Origin: Gillisia sp.
Lineage (GTDB): Bacteria; Bacteroidota; Bacteroidia; Flavobacteriales; Flavobacteriaceae
Direction of reading: 5' to 3'
Assembly (NCBI GenBank): GCA_024635655.1
Contig: JAGXIL010000023.1
Location: 1-64,000, forward strand
DNA length: 64,000 nucleotides
In this document: piece after piece, positions 53,516 through 61,494 of the stretch
How positions within the stretch are numbered: the stretch's first letter is position 1
Layout of the letters: each line of letters starts with the position of its first letter
Made by a program: the position numbers and the translations under genes
Notes under the pieces: generated by a model
Databases searched by the model: none
Told to the model about the DNA's origin: nothing
The model's input: only the letters and a program-made list of their open reading frames with translations

Positions 53516-53947
53516 TTAATTATATACCTCCAGTGTATTTCCCGATTTCCTTACCCTGTATGGCTTTAGGGCATATTGTCCTGTACCTGTTGAAATTTCG
53601 CCGGTTATGATATTATATGAATTTTCGTCATTACAACTACACGAGGCAATGATCCCCTGCACCGTTAAAAGGGAGCATTCCCTCAAAGTATGATTAGGGT
53701 CGCTTAGTTCATAGGCCACGTATTGGGTGTTATTGAGGTTATAGACCACGACCCCGTTTATTCCGTAATTGTAAGTAACAAAACTATTTCCGGGGAAATT
53801 TAAATTATTGTATTCCGGCAAACTCAGGTTTAGCACCAATCTAAAATTCTGGTCGGGGAGAAAAGGGTTTTGGTTTAGTTCATCATCCGGATTACAGGAA
53901 ATGAAAGCGCTCATCAGTACAAGAAATAACAAGGGTTTTCTAATCAT
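53516..53947 (-). CDS. Lipoprotein with Rieske-like fold lacking usual ligands
   Basis: The ATG at 53947 (143 residues) places a lipoprotein signal MIRKPLLFLVLMSAFISCN correctly; an ATG at 53986 adds 13 residues. The mature part has a Rieske-like layout: VAYELSDPNHTLRECS, then ASCSCNDENSYNIITGE, STGTGQYALKPYRV and a final NTLEVYN. The first ligand pair is altered (PNH without a Cys in CxH), and CSC replaces CxxH, so a 2Fe-2S cluster is doubtful. It is probably a non-catalytic member on the cell envelope. Confidence 0.6.
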   Translation of the reverse strand: MIRKPLLFLVLMSAFISCNPDDELNQNPFLPDQNFRLVLNLSLPEYNNLNFPGNSFVTYNYGINGVVVYNLNNTQYVAYELSDPNHTLRECSLLTVQGIIASCSCNDENSYNIITGEISTGTGQYALKPYRVRKSGNTLEVYN

Positions 53948-53976
53948 TTCCACTTTTTTGATGGCTGGGAATTTAA

Positions 53977-54007
53977 TTGTTTTCAATATTTAAATTTATT
54001 ATATTTG
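53977..54007 (+). promoter_or_regulatory. Promoter of greA
   Basis: TTG at 53977-53979 and TATATTTG at 54000-54007 with 20 bases between. The predicted start near 54013 leaves a leader of about 200 bases before the greA ATG. Confidence 0.55.
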
Positions 54008-54014
54008 TTTAGAT

Positions 54015-54040
54015 AAATCCCATCTCGTGAGGGATTTTTT
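54015..54040 (+). promoter_or_regulatory. Terminator-like hairpin at the 5' end of the greA leader
   Basis: AAATCCC (54015-54021) and GGGATTT (54031-54037) form a stem with a 9-base loop, followed by TTT. No plus-strand gene ends upstream, so it is a leader element rather than a terminator of another gene. Further dyads (AACCT/AGGTT at about 54110, GATC arms at about 54090) lie downstream. Confidence 0.5.
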
Positions 54041-54210
54041 GTATTTATTAGAAGCGATAAAAATAAAAGTATACATACAAATGATCTTTTTAAGATCCTG
54101 CCGAGCCTAACCTCAAAGGTTTGGTCTTAATAAAATCAACAATAAATAATAACAGATTTAGAGCTGAAGGATCAACTCCTTTCGGCCCCGGATTGTTAAA
54201 CGAAAAAATT

Positions 54211-54687
54211 ATGAGCAAAGTATCTTACTATACTCCTGAAGGTTTAAAAAAGCTTAAGGATGAACTTAACCAGTTAAGAGATGTTGAACGTCCTAGAGCC
54301 TCCCAGGCTATTGCCGAGGCACGGGACAAGGGCGACCTAAGTGAAAACGCCGAGTATGATGCTGCAAAGGAAGCACAGGGTTTACTGGAACTTCGAATCT
54401 CCAAGATGGAGCAGGTGGTAGCCAATGCGAGAGTTATTGATGAATCACAGCTGGACAACACTAAAGTTCTGGTGCATTCGCACGTGAAAATCAAAAATCT
54501 TGCTAACAAGGCAGTGGTAGATTATAAACTTGTGGCTCAAAGTGAGGCAGATCTGAAAACAGGCAAGATCTCTGTTGATTCCCCTATCGGAAAAGGTTTA
54601 CTTGGCAAGAAAGTGGGAGATACGGCCGAAGTTGAGGTGCCGAACGGAACAATGAAATTTGAGATCCTGGAGGTCTGGAGAGAATAA
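54211..54687 (+). CDS. greA: Transcription elongation factor GreA
   Basis: From ATG 54211 the protein is 158 residues, the standard length; an upstream ATG at 54121 gives an unlikely extension. The coiled coil (YYTPEGLKKLKDELNQLRDV and DKGDLSENAEYDAAKEAQG) bears the acidic tip residues that reach the RNA polymerase active site. The C-terminal FKBP-like domain follows (VKIKNLANKAVVDY; SPIGKGLLGKKVGDTAEV). It rescues backtracked polymerase. Confidence 0.96.
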   Translation: MSKVSYYTPEGLKKLKDELNQLRDVERPRASQAIAEARDKGDLSENAEYDAAKEAQGLLELRISKMEQVVANARVIDESQLDNTKVLVHSHVKIKNLANKAVVDYKLVAQSEADLKTGKISVDSPIGKGLLGKKVGDTAEVEVPNGTMKFEILEVWRE

Positions 54688-54834
54688 CAGATTAAGGATC
54701 TATAAAACATTCTTTTCAAAACAGTTTTCTGCTGCTTTGGGAAGGATTTTTTTTAACTTAGTGAGAAAATGAAACAGGCCCGGGAATTTTTCCAACCTGT
54801 TTTTTTACTTTTTTAGAATTTAATGTTAAAAAAT

Positions 54835-55224
54835 ATGGCAACTATTTTTTCCAAGATCATAAGCGGGGAATTACCCGCGTATAAAGTAGCTGAAACTGAT
54901 GAGTTCCTCGCATTTTTGGATATAAACCCCAATACAAAAGGCCATACCTTGTGTATTCCCAAAGAAGAAGTGGATAAGCTTTTTGATCTGGATACTGAGA
55001 CTTACCTTGGTTTAATGAAATTCTCAAAACAGGTGGCCGGTGCACTGGAAAAGGCGGTTCCCTGTAAAAGAGTAGGAATGGCTGTTATAGGTCTCGAAGT
55101 ACCTCATGTGCACGTGCATTTAATTCCGCTAAATTCTATGGGGAATATGAGTTTTTCCAAAAAAGAAAAGTTTTCAAAAGATGAATTTGAAAAGATCGCT
55201 GAAAGCATAAAGGCAAACATGTGA
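54835..55224 (+). CDS. HIT family protein
   Basis: Preferred start ATG 54835 (129 residues; ATG 54823 adds four). It begins MATIFSKIISGELPAYKVAE and carries the histidine triad in VPHVHVHLIPL (about 91-101). HIT proteins of this type hydrolyse adenylylated compounds. The stop overlaps the next start by one base (TGATG). Confidence 0.93.
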   Translation: MATIFSKIISGELPAYKVAETDEFLAFLDINPNTKGHTLCIPKEEVDKLFDLDTETYLGLMKFSKQVAGALEKAVPCKRVGMAVIGLEVPHVHVHLIPLNSMGNMSFSKKEKFSKDEFEKIAESIKANM

Positions 55225-55634
55225 TGGATCTTTCAGAATATAAACTAGAAGTAGAACTAAGAATTGACTGGAGCGATCTTGATATGTACCAACATGTCAA
55301 TAACCTCACTTTTATGCGATTTATGCAATCGGGCAGGGTTAACTTTTGGGAAGCGACCAATCTTTCAAAGATCTTTGAAGAATCAAACCGGGGCCCTATG
55401 CTGGTATCTTCGCATTGTGACTTTAAAAGATCCCTGTATTATCCAGGAAAAGCTACTGTTAAGACAAAACTGGCTTATATGAAAAACAGTAGTTTTGCTT
55501 TGGACCATGTAATAGTGAATGAGAAAAATGAAGTTTGCGCAGAGGGCAGGGATGTAGCTGTTTGCTTTGATTTTAATACTGAAAAAACCTATCCAATACC
55601 TGAGGATCTTAGAATGGTGATGAGTAGGTATTAA
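55224..55634 (+). CDS. Acyl-CoA thioesterase (hotdog fold, 4HBT type)
   Basis: The ATG at 55224 gives 136 residues; a GTG directly before it is less likely. The motif RIDWSDLDMYQHVNNLTFM contains the catalytic Asp and the helix start typical of 4-hydroxybenzoyl-CoA thioesterase-like proteins. It hydrolyses an acyl-CoA thioester, but the chain length is unknown. It is translationally coupled to the HIT gene. Confidence 0.88.
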   Translation: MDLSEYKLEVELRIDWSDLDMYQHVNNLTFMRFMQSGRVNFWEATNLSKIFEESNRGPMLVSSHCDFKRSLYYPGKATVKTKLAYMKNSSFALDHVIVNEKNEVCAEGRDVAVCFDFNTEKTYPIPEDLRMVMSRY

Positions 55635-55691
55635 ATTTTTTTTTTCAAGGAGTCAGGACCAAACAGGGGTTTACTAAAAAAACATCAAAAA

Positions 55692-56315
55692 ATGCAGCAG
55701 GAAGAAGAAGTGAAGGTGGTGGTTTTTGATCTTAATGGCACGTTTTATAATGAAAGTTCCAAAGACAAATTCTATAGATTTATTTGTGCCAGGAGGCCGG
55801 GAAGGTTGAAATATCTTTTTGAAATGGGATATTACCATGTGTTGCTGAAAGCTCATGCTATTAGGAAAACCGAGTTTAAGGAGAATTTCTTCAACTACTT
55901 AGATGACTTTTCGCCCTCTCAGGTGAAAGAATTTGCAAATGAATTCTGGCAGCAGGAATTCCCTGTGAACTTCAATGAAAAATTGATGCAGAGGTTCAAA
56001 GAACTGAAGCAGGAGGGGAATTTGATCTTTTGTGCTACAGGCGGACTGGAGATCTACGTAAAACCATTATTTGATCTATACGAGATCGACGGCTTTGCAG
56101 GAACAAAAGTAAAATATAATGGCCATAGTTATATTGCAGATGGACCTGCGTGCAAGGACGAAGTAAAAATTGTTCGGCTGGAAGAGTTTCTGAAAGGAAA
56201 ACCATACAGGATCATTGAAGCTTATTCAGATAGTAAAGAGGAGATTTTAGACCGGGCAGAAAAGGCCTTCCTTGTTGAAGATGGTAAGATCTCTCCTTAC
56301 AAATCTTCTGAATAA
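55692..56315 (+). CDS. HAD-superfamily hydrolase with altered motif I (DxN)
   Basis: The 207-residue protein has HAD motifs: nucleophile D13 in VVFDLNGTFYNES, Thr in IFCATGGLEIY, Lys in ACKDEVK and acidic EAYSDSKEE. Its size and cap position resemble the phosphoserine-phosphatase-like HAD-IB group. Motif I has Asn where phosphatases have the acid/base Asp (DxD), so activity may be slow or different. Substrate unknown. Its start follows the thioesterase gene by 57 bases. Confidence 0.8.
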   Translation: MQQEEEVKVVVFDLNGTFYNESSKDKFYRFICARRPGRLKYLFEMGYYHVLLKAHAIRKTEFKENFFNYLDDFSPSQVKEFANEFWQQEFPVNFNEKLMQRFKELKQEGNLIFCATGGLEIYVKPLFDLYEIDGFAGTKVKYNGHSYIADGPACKDEVKIVRLEEFLKGKPYRIIEAYSDSKEEILDRAEKAFLVEDGKISPYKSSE

Positions 56316-56330
56316 TAAAAATATCTGCTG

Positions 56331-57551
56331 CTATCCTTTTTCCGACTGATATAAAGAAGGGCCCACAGAATCCTTAGCATCTTTTTCGGGAATTTCCTGA
56401 TTCTCCACTTTTTTTAAGGCGATCTGGAAACTGGTGCCTTTGTTCAGTTCACTTTGGTAAACTTTGATCCTTCCGTTATGGTATTGTTCAATGATCCTTT
56501 TTGAAAGGGACAGACCTAATCCCCAGCCACGTTTTTTAGAAGTATAACCCGGTTCAAAAATAAGATTGTATTTGCTCTTTGGTATCCCTTTACCGGTATC
56601 TTTAATATAAATATAAACCCAGTTCAAATCCTGTTTTATTTCAATACTTATTTTGCCTTTTCCTCTCATGGCATCAATTGCGTTTTTAACCAGATTCTCT
56701 ATGGTCCAGCTGTAGAGCGAGGAATTTAGGGCCACATATATTGGAGTATGCGGGGTGGTTATCTGGAATTCTATGAAATCTGAGCTTCGGTTCTTTATAT
56801 AGGTGTAACTCTCTTTGGTAGCCTGGACCAATTCTGTTATAGTAAGCACCGGAGTGGACCCTATCTGGGAGAAACGTTCTGTAATAGTCTTAAGGCGGTC
56901 AACATCCTTTTCCATTTCAGCTATATAAGACCGGTCTACATTCTCTTCTTTGAGGATCTCTGTCCATCCAATTAACGATGACAGGGGAGTGCCAATTTGG
57001 TGTGCAGTTTCCTTTGCCATCCCGGCCCATAATTTATTTTGCTCGCTTGATTTGGTGGTGGTATAAAAGAAATAAACAACTCCTATGAACAAAAAGATAA
57101 TAAGAAGAAGGCCTATAGGATAGTATTTGATCTTTGTAAGTAAAGGGGAATCCCCGTAATAAATATACTGGATCTGTCCCTGTCCAAGATCCATGGAAAT
57201 AGGATCATTTTCTTCCTTTAGGCGTTCCAGATACCTGGACATATTTTCCTCACTGCCTGTTATTTCTTCAGGAATGTTTATGCCTTCATTAAATTTCCCA
57301 TTCTCATCCACCCAAATAGTGGGGATGGTGGTGTTACTGTTGAGGACCTGCAGGGTAAGGTCAATATCAGAATCGTTTTCTGTTTGAGCCAAAGAAGCCT
57401 GTGCAGCTGCCCAAATTTCCATTTTATCCCGTTCATCTTGTTTTAGCCGTTCAAAGAAAATGGAGGTATTCCATAATATAAGCCCAACAATGAATAAAGA
57501 AGAAAGAATTATGAACCAGCGGGCAAGTTTTTTTTCGTCAGAAAAATTCAT
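56331..57551 (-). CDS. Membrane sensor histidine kinase
   Basis: The 406-residue kinase has two membrane helices (about 11-31 and 145-163) around a periplasmic sensor of about 110 residues, a HisKA-like domain with H184 in AKETAHQIGTPLSSLIGW, and a HATPase domain (IENLVKNAIDAMRGKGK, IKDTGKGIP, RGWGLGLSLSKR). The phosphoacceptor motif AHQIGTP differs from the usual SHELRTP. No response regulator is adjacent. Convergent with the HAD gene. Confidence 0.9.
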   Translation of the reverse strand: MNFSDEKKLARWFIILSSLFIVGLILWNTSIFFERLKQDERDKMEIWAAAQASLAQTENDSDIDLTLQVLNSNTTIPTIWVDENGKFNEGINIPEEITGSEENMSRYLERLKEENDPISMDLGQGQIQYIYYGDSPLLTKIKYYPIGLLLIIFLFIGVVYFFYTTTKSSEQNKLWAGMAKETAHQIGTPLSSLIGWTEILKEENVDRSYIAEMEKDVDRLKTITERFSQIGSTPVLTITELVQATKESYTYIKNRSSDFIEFQITTPHTPIYVALNSSLYSWTIENLVKNAIDAMRGKGKISIEIKQDLNWVYIYIKDTGKGIPKSKYNLIFEPGYTSKKRGWGLGLSLSKRIIEQYHNGRIKVYQSELNKGTSFQIALKKVENQEIPEKDAKDSVGPSLYQSEKG

Positions 57552-57658
57552 TAAACATATTTAGGAAGACTTAAATATAACCGTTTTCTGTTAATATTAT
57601 TGTTGAAATACGGTTTTTCATTACTGCCGCTATTCGTTACCTTTGTGAAAAATTACGA

Positions 57659-58537
57659 ATGCTCACTATTGATCCTAAAGAGGAAAGCACAGGTAAGAAT
57701 CACCAGTATCTATTGGGTGCAGTAGGCCCCCGGCCCATTGCCTTTGCAAGTACGGTAGATGAAAACGGAAGGCCTAACTTATCACCTTTCAGTTTTTTTA
57801 ATGTATTTAGTGCCAACCCTCCAATCCTTGTTTTTTCACCTGCACGGCGCGGAAGAGATAATACTGTAAAGCACACCTATTTAAATGCCAAAGCAACTAA
57901 AGAGGTTGTAATAAATATTGTAAATTTCGACATGGTTCAACAAATGTCCCTCTCGAGCACAGAATATGCTGAAGGGGTTAATGAGTTTGAAAAATCGGGA
58001 TTTACGATGCTGAAATCAGATCTGGTAAAACCATTCAGGGTGGCCGAATCTCCCGCGCAATTTGAATGTAAGATTAATGAGATCATTGAATTAGGCAACG
58101 AGGGAGGAGCCGGAAACCTGGTGATCTGTGAAGTAGTGAAAATGCATTTTGATGAAGCCATTCTGAACGAAAATGGATTTATTGATCAGCATAAGATCGA
58201 TCAGGTGGCAAGAATGGGGGGCAATTGGTATTCCCGGGCAAACCTGGGAATGTTTGAGGTTCCAAAACCACTTTCTACCTTAGGAATAGGTGTTGATTCA
58301 ATATCTGAAGAGATAAGGCGCAGCGAGGTCCTCACCGGGAATGACCTGGGCAAATTGGGTAATGTTGAAGCTTTACCATCTACGGCAGAAGTAAAGGATT
58401 TTTTAGATAAGGATCCTGATGCTGCAGAAGTTGTAAATGAAGGAGATGATAAAAAGATCCATTCCCTGGCCAAAAAGTATTTAGAAAAAGACGAACCGGC
58501 AAAAGCCTGGAAATTATTATTAGCTAAAAAATATTAA
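57659..58537 (+). CDS. Flavin reductase family protein (split-barrel FMN-binding)
   Basis: This 292-residue protein shows an FMN-binding split barrel in the first ~190 residues (LGAVGPRPIAFASTVDENGR; NLSPFSFFNVFSANPPILVF) typical of the DIM6/NTAB-type flavoreductases. The C-terminal ~100 residues are an extra, acidic, helical extension (SKEYLEK-like repeats) of unknown role. It is one base before the DUF3127 gene and likely cotranscribed. Confidence 0.85.
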   Translation: MLTIDPKEESTGKNHQYLLGAVGPRPIAFASTVDENGRPNLSPFSFFNVFSANPPILVFSPARRGRDNTVKHTYLNAKATKEVVINIVNFDMVQQMSLSSTEYAEGVNEFEKSGFTMLKSDLVKPFRVAESPAQFECKINEIIELGNEGGAGNLVICEVVKMHFDEAILNENGFIDQHKIDQVARMGGNWYSRANLGMFEVPKPLSTLGIGVDSISEEIRRSEVLTGNDLGKLGNVEALPSTAEVKDFLDKDPDAAEVVNEGDDKKIHSLAKKYLEKDEPAKAWKLLLAKKY

Positions 58538-58538
58538 A

Positions 58539-58910
58539 ATGGAAGTACAAGGAAAGATTAAAATGATTGGAGAAACTCAAACTTTTGGGAGTAATGGGTT
58601 TAGAAAGAGAGAAGTAGTTGTAACCACAGAGGAGCAGTATCCACAGCATATTATGGTAGAATTTGTACAGGATAAAACAGATCTGCTTAACACTTATAAA
58701 GTAGGGCAGCCAGTGAAGATAGGTGTGAATTTAAGAGGCCGGGAATGGGTGAATCCGCAGGGAGAGACTAAATATTTTAATTCTATCCAGGGATGGAGGA
58801 TCGAAAATTTACAGGCAGGAAGCCCCGGGGGGCAAGTTCCGCCTCCGGCAGATCAATTTGAACCTGCCCAGGATCTAAATGATGAAGACTATGATGATCT
58901 TCCGTTCTAA
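58539..58910 (+). CDS. DUF3127 protein, OB-fold-like with SSB-type C-terminal tip
   Basis: The 123-residue product has a beta-rich domain (residues 1-90: KIKMIGETQTFGSNGFRKRE; YFNSIQGWRIENL) that resembles an OB fold, a short Pro/Gln-rich linker, and ends in DEDYDDLPF. This end is the same as the acidic DDLPF tip of the SSB at 30431. DUF3127 has no assigned function. I infer a nucleic-acid-binding, SSB-like adaptor that recruits repair or replication proteins. It is cotranscribed with the flavin reductase gene and followed by a terminator. Confidence 0.78.
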   Translation: MEVQGKIKMIGETQTFGSNGFRKREVVVTTEEQYPQHIMVEFVQDKTDLLNTYKVGQPVKIGVNLRGREWVNPQGETKYFNSIQGWRIENLQAGSPGGQVPPPADQFEPAQDLNDEDYDDLPF

Positions 58911-58951
58911 ATGAACATGAGATTCATTTCAGGGATTAGTAAAAATATAAC

Positions 58952-58988
58952 AAAAGCTTAGCGCCAAATAAGGATGCTAAGCTTTTTT
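58952..58988 (+). terminator. Intrinsic terminator after the DUF3127 gene
   Basis: AAAAGCTTAGC (58952-58962) pairs perfectly with GCTAAGCTTTT (58976-58986), followed by TT; loop of 13 bases. Confidence 0.85.
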
Positions 58989-59031
58989 AGTATTCTCTAT
59001 TTTGGTACATTAAACAAACTGTTTGTTTTCT

Positions 59032-59670
59032 ATGGACTTTTTCCAATCATACGAGAAATTTCCTTCCGTTGAAGAAGCCAACGAAGATGGCCTGCTTGCT
59101 ATTGGAGGAAATCTGTCTGTGAAAAGATTGCTGGATGCCTACCACCAGGGGATCTTTCCGTGGTATGATGCTTCTCAGCCGGTGATGTGGTGGAGTCCTG
59201 ATCCCAGGATGGTTTTATTTCCGGAGAACCTCAAGGTCTCTAAAAGTATGAAGCAGGAACTGAGAAAAGAAAAATTTAGGGTGACATTCAATGAAGATTT
59301 TGAAGCTGTTATAAATATCTGCGCTGCCATAGACAGGGAGGGGCAATACGGAACCTGGATCACTCCGGAAATGAAAAGTGCTTTTCTGAAACTGCACGAG
59401 TTAGGGATATCAAAATCTGTTGAAGTCTGGCAGGAGGATGAGCTTGTGGGAGGACTATACGGCATCTATTTAAAGGAGAAAAAGATGTTTTGCGGGGAAA
59501 GCATGTTTGCACGGGTAAGTAATGCCTCCAAGATTGGTTTTATAAAATGGGTAGAGCATCTTAAAGAAGAAGGGGTAAAGATCATCGATTGCCAGGTATA
59601 TACATCGCATTTGGAAAGCCTGGGAGCCGAAGAAATTTCAAGGGAGGAATTTGTGAAATTCTTGCAGTAA
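59032..59670 (+). CDS. aat: Leucyl/phenylalanyl-tRNA-protein transferase
   Basis: The ATG at 59032 (212 residues) is preferred over a TTG three codons earlier. Features are AYHQGIFPWYDASQPVMWWS, DPRMVLFPENLKVSKSM and MFCGESMFARVSNASKIGFI, all diagnostic of Aat. The enzyme adds Leu or Phe to N-terminal Lys or Arg for degradation by ClpAP/ClpS. It is monocistronic. Confidence 0.95.
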   Translation: MDFFQSYEKFPSVEEANEDGLLAIGGNLSVKRLLDAYHQGIFPWYDASQPVMWWSPDPRMVLFPENLKVSKSMKQELRKEKFRVTFNEDFEAVINICAAIDREGQYGTWITPEMKSAFLKLHELGISKSVEVWQEDELVGGLYGIYLKEKKMFCGESMFARVSNASKIGFIKWVEHLKEEGVKIIDCQVYTSHLESLGAEEISREEFVKFLQ

Positions 59671-59722
59671 AAGCAATTGGTAATTTGTTTAAATTCGGTT
59701 TATTAATTCTCTATTGAATTTT

Positions 59723-60138
59723 ATGATTAAGACTCAGTTTCTACGATTTTTTATTCCTCTCAATTTTTTATCCTGCTCCTCTGATCCTGTTGAACAGCCT
59801 GTGAGGAAGCTAATGTAGAAACGGAAGTTATCTTATTTAACTATGAGCAGAATCTCGAAGAAAATACATTTGTGTTAGAGTTCAATGTAAAACATACCAA
59901 TAAGTCCAATTTCCCGGTGAACGGGTTTTCCAGAATAGAAATAAAGAACATCGGGGACAGCTTTTCCTACATCTTTTGGCGGGAATCCAGAGAAATTTAT
60001 TGCGAAACGATAGCTCCGGGTGAGGTGTGTCTCGATACTTTTTACAACTCAGGAGAGCTTGGATCTCCGGATATGTATGGACCTGATGGTCCTCCTATGA
60101 TTGAATTGGTGAGCGCAACTTATGTTCTTTATCCCTAA
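59723..60138 (+). pseudogene. Small lipoprotein gene split by a one-base frameshift
   Basis: ATG 59723 opens a lipoprotein signal, MIKTQFLRFFIPLNFLSCS, with the lipidated Cys in LNFLSC; after VEQP the frame runs into TAG. In the -1 frame from about 59796 the protein continues ACEEANVETEVILFNYEQN and then, without stop, to 60138 (including SRIEIKNIGDSFSYIFW). One missing base near 59795-59800 explains both. The joined product is about 138 residues. Family not recognised. A real mutation or a sequence error are both possible. Confidence 0.65.
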
Positions 60139-60165
60139 AAGAAATTAATTATTTCAAGTACACCT

Positions 60166-60732
60166 CTATACTTCTTCAAACCTAAAACAGTCAATCTCAT
60201 GATCATTAACCATCCCCGTTGCCTGCATATGGGCATAGATCACTGTTGATCCTACAAATTTGAATCCCCGCTTCTTTAGATCCTTACTCAGCCTGTCACT
60301 AATTTCAGTGGTAGGAGGTGCTTCTTTATATTTTATTACTTTGTTTTTGATGGGAGTATGGTTGACAAACCCCCATATATATTTACTGAAACTTCCAAAT
60401 TCTTTTTGAATTTCCATGAAAGCCCGGGCATTTGTCACTGTGGCTCTTATTTTCAGCTTATTTCTGATAATTCCCGAATTTTGTAGAAGCTCCTGTATTT
60501 TTTCTTCAGAATAATATGCGATCTTTTTATAATCAAAATTATCGAGAGCATCCCTGAAGTTTTCACGCTTTCGCAGGATCGTGATCCAACTTAACCCTGC
60601 CTGAAAGGTTTCAAGAATTAAAAATTCAAATATACCTTCATCATCGTACAGAGGAACTCCCCATTCATTATCATGGTAGGCCTCATAAAGAGGATCCCCC
60701 TGGCACCAGCCGCAGCGTTGGAATTCTTCCAT
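60166..60732 (-). CDS. tag: DNA-3-methyladenine glycosylase I (Tag)
   Basis: The ATG at 60732 (188 residues) is supported by the conserved start CGWCQGDPLYEAYHDNEWG; a longer frame from 60843 overlaps the TonB gene and is rejected. The zinc ligands are Cys and His near the N-terminus and in VNDHEIDCF near the end, and SWITILRKRENFRDAL and YAHMQATGMV are typical. It excises 3-methyladenine. It follows the TonB gene by five bases. Confidence 0.95.
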   Translation of the reverse strand: MEEFQRCGWCQGDPLYEAYHDNEWGVPLYDDEGIFEFLILETFQAGLSWITILRKRENFRDALDNFDYKKIAYYSEEKIQELLQNSGIIRNKLKIRATVTNARAFMEIQKEFGSFSKYIWGFVNHTPIKNKVIKYKEAPPTTEISDRLSKDLKKRGFKFVGSTVIYAHMQATGMVNDHEIDCFRFEEV

Positions 60733-60737
60733 ATTGC

Positions 60738-61457
60738 TCAGGGTTGAAAACGATAGGTAATTGTGCCAGGTTGGGAATCTCTTCCTGGCAGACTGCTGAA
60801 AACAGCCTGTGAGGCGTACTGCATGGCCTGCTCTGTTAGGCACTCATTACTGGTTGAGGAACTTCCTTTGTTGATAGAAGTTGACCGCACTCGCCCATCA
60901 GCATTCACTGTAATGTTAACCACTACCTTTCCTGAGCGGTCACAGGTATAAATAGGATTGGGAATGCTCCTGGCGGTTCTTCCCACCAGCGAAAATGATA
61001 TGGAACTATTGTCTATTCCCCCTGTCTTTGTCGAAACATTTTCTGAGGTGCGATTTCCGTCCGATCTTTTCTTAACCTCTTTTTCCTGGCGCTGATAATT
61101 AAAAGTTCCCGAACCTGCATCGCTGTCTGCATCTGTAGCTTCTACCTGTTCAGCACTATTCTTTTCAAAGATCTCCTGGAGTTGATTATCAAAATTCTGA
61201 TCCCGGGATTCCTGATTTTCGTTGTAGGCCTGGTGAGTTTGTTCTATTTGCCGGTTAGTTTGTGGAGTTTCTTCGGGTTCAGGTTCCTCTTCTTCAGGTT
61301 CCACGGGCTCTTCGATCTCAAAATTCTCCAGATCTACAAGAAGCTCCCGTTCTTTTGCAATGTTTTGAGACAGATTAAAGTTGTATAATGCCAGCAGGAG
61401 TACCGAGCAAAATAAACAGGTAATTATAAGAGCTTTATGTCTGTCAAAAAAATCCAT
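60738..61457 (-). CDS. TonB-type energy transducer
   Basis: The 239-residue protein has one N-terminal membrane helix (about 10-30), a Pro/Glu-rich stretch EEPVEPEEEEPEPEETPQT, a long disordered region, and a C-terminal domain with VVVNITVNADGRVRSTSINK. The Cys pair in YTCDRS and SNECLTEQ may form a disulfide. It resembles TonB or TolA-like transducers that energise outer-membrane receptors, although no exbBD gene is close. Cotranscribed with truB and tag. Confidence 0.78.
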   Translation of the reverse strand: MDFFDRHKALIITCLFCSVLLLALYNFNLSQNIAKERELLVDLENFEIEEPVEPEEEEPEPEETPQTNRQIEQTHQAYNENQESRDQNFDNQLQEIFEKNSAEQVEATDADSDAGSGTFNYQRQEKEVKKRSDGNRTSENVSTKTGGIDNSSISFSLVGRTARSIPNPIYTCDRSGKVVVNITVNADGRVRSTSINKGSSSTSNECLTEQAMQYASQAVFSSLPGRDSQPGTITYRFQP

Positions 61458-61494
61458 ATTTGTAAAACTGCCGAATTCAGGGTTTTATTCTGCG

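Noticed and set aside
60733-60843. 37-codon N-terminal extension of Tag
   Set aside because: It overlaps the TonB-type gene and precedes the family start MEEFQRCGWC; the ATG at 60732 is standard.
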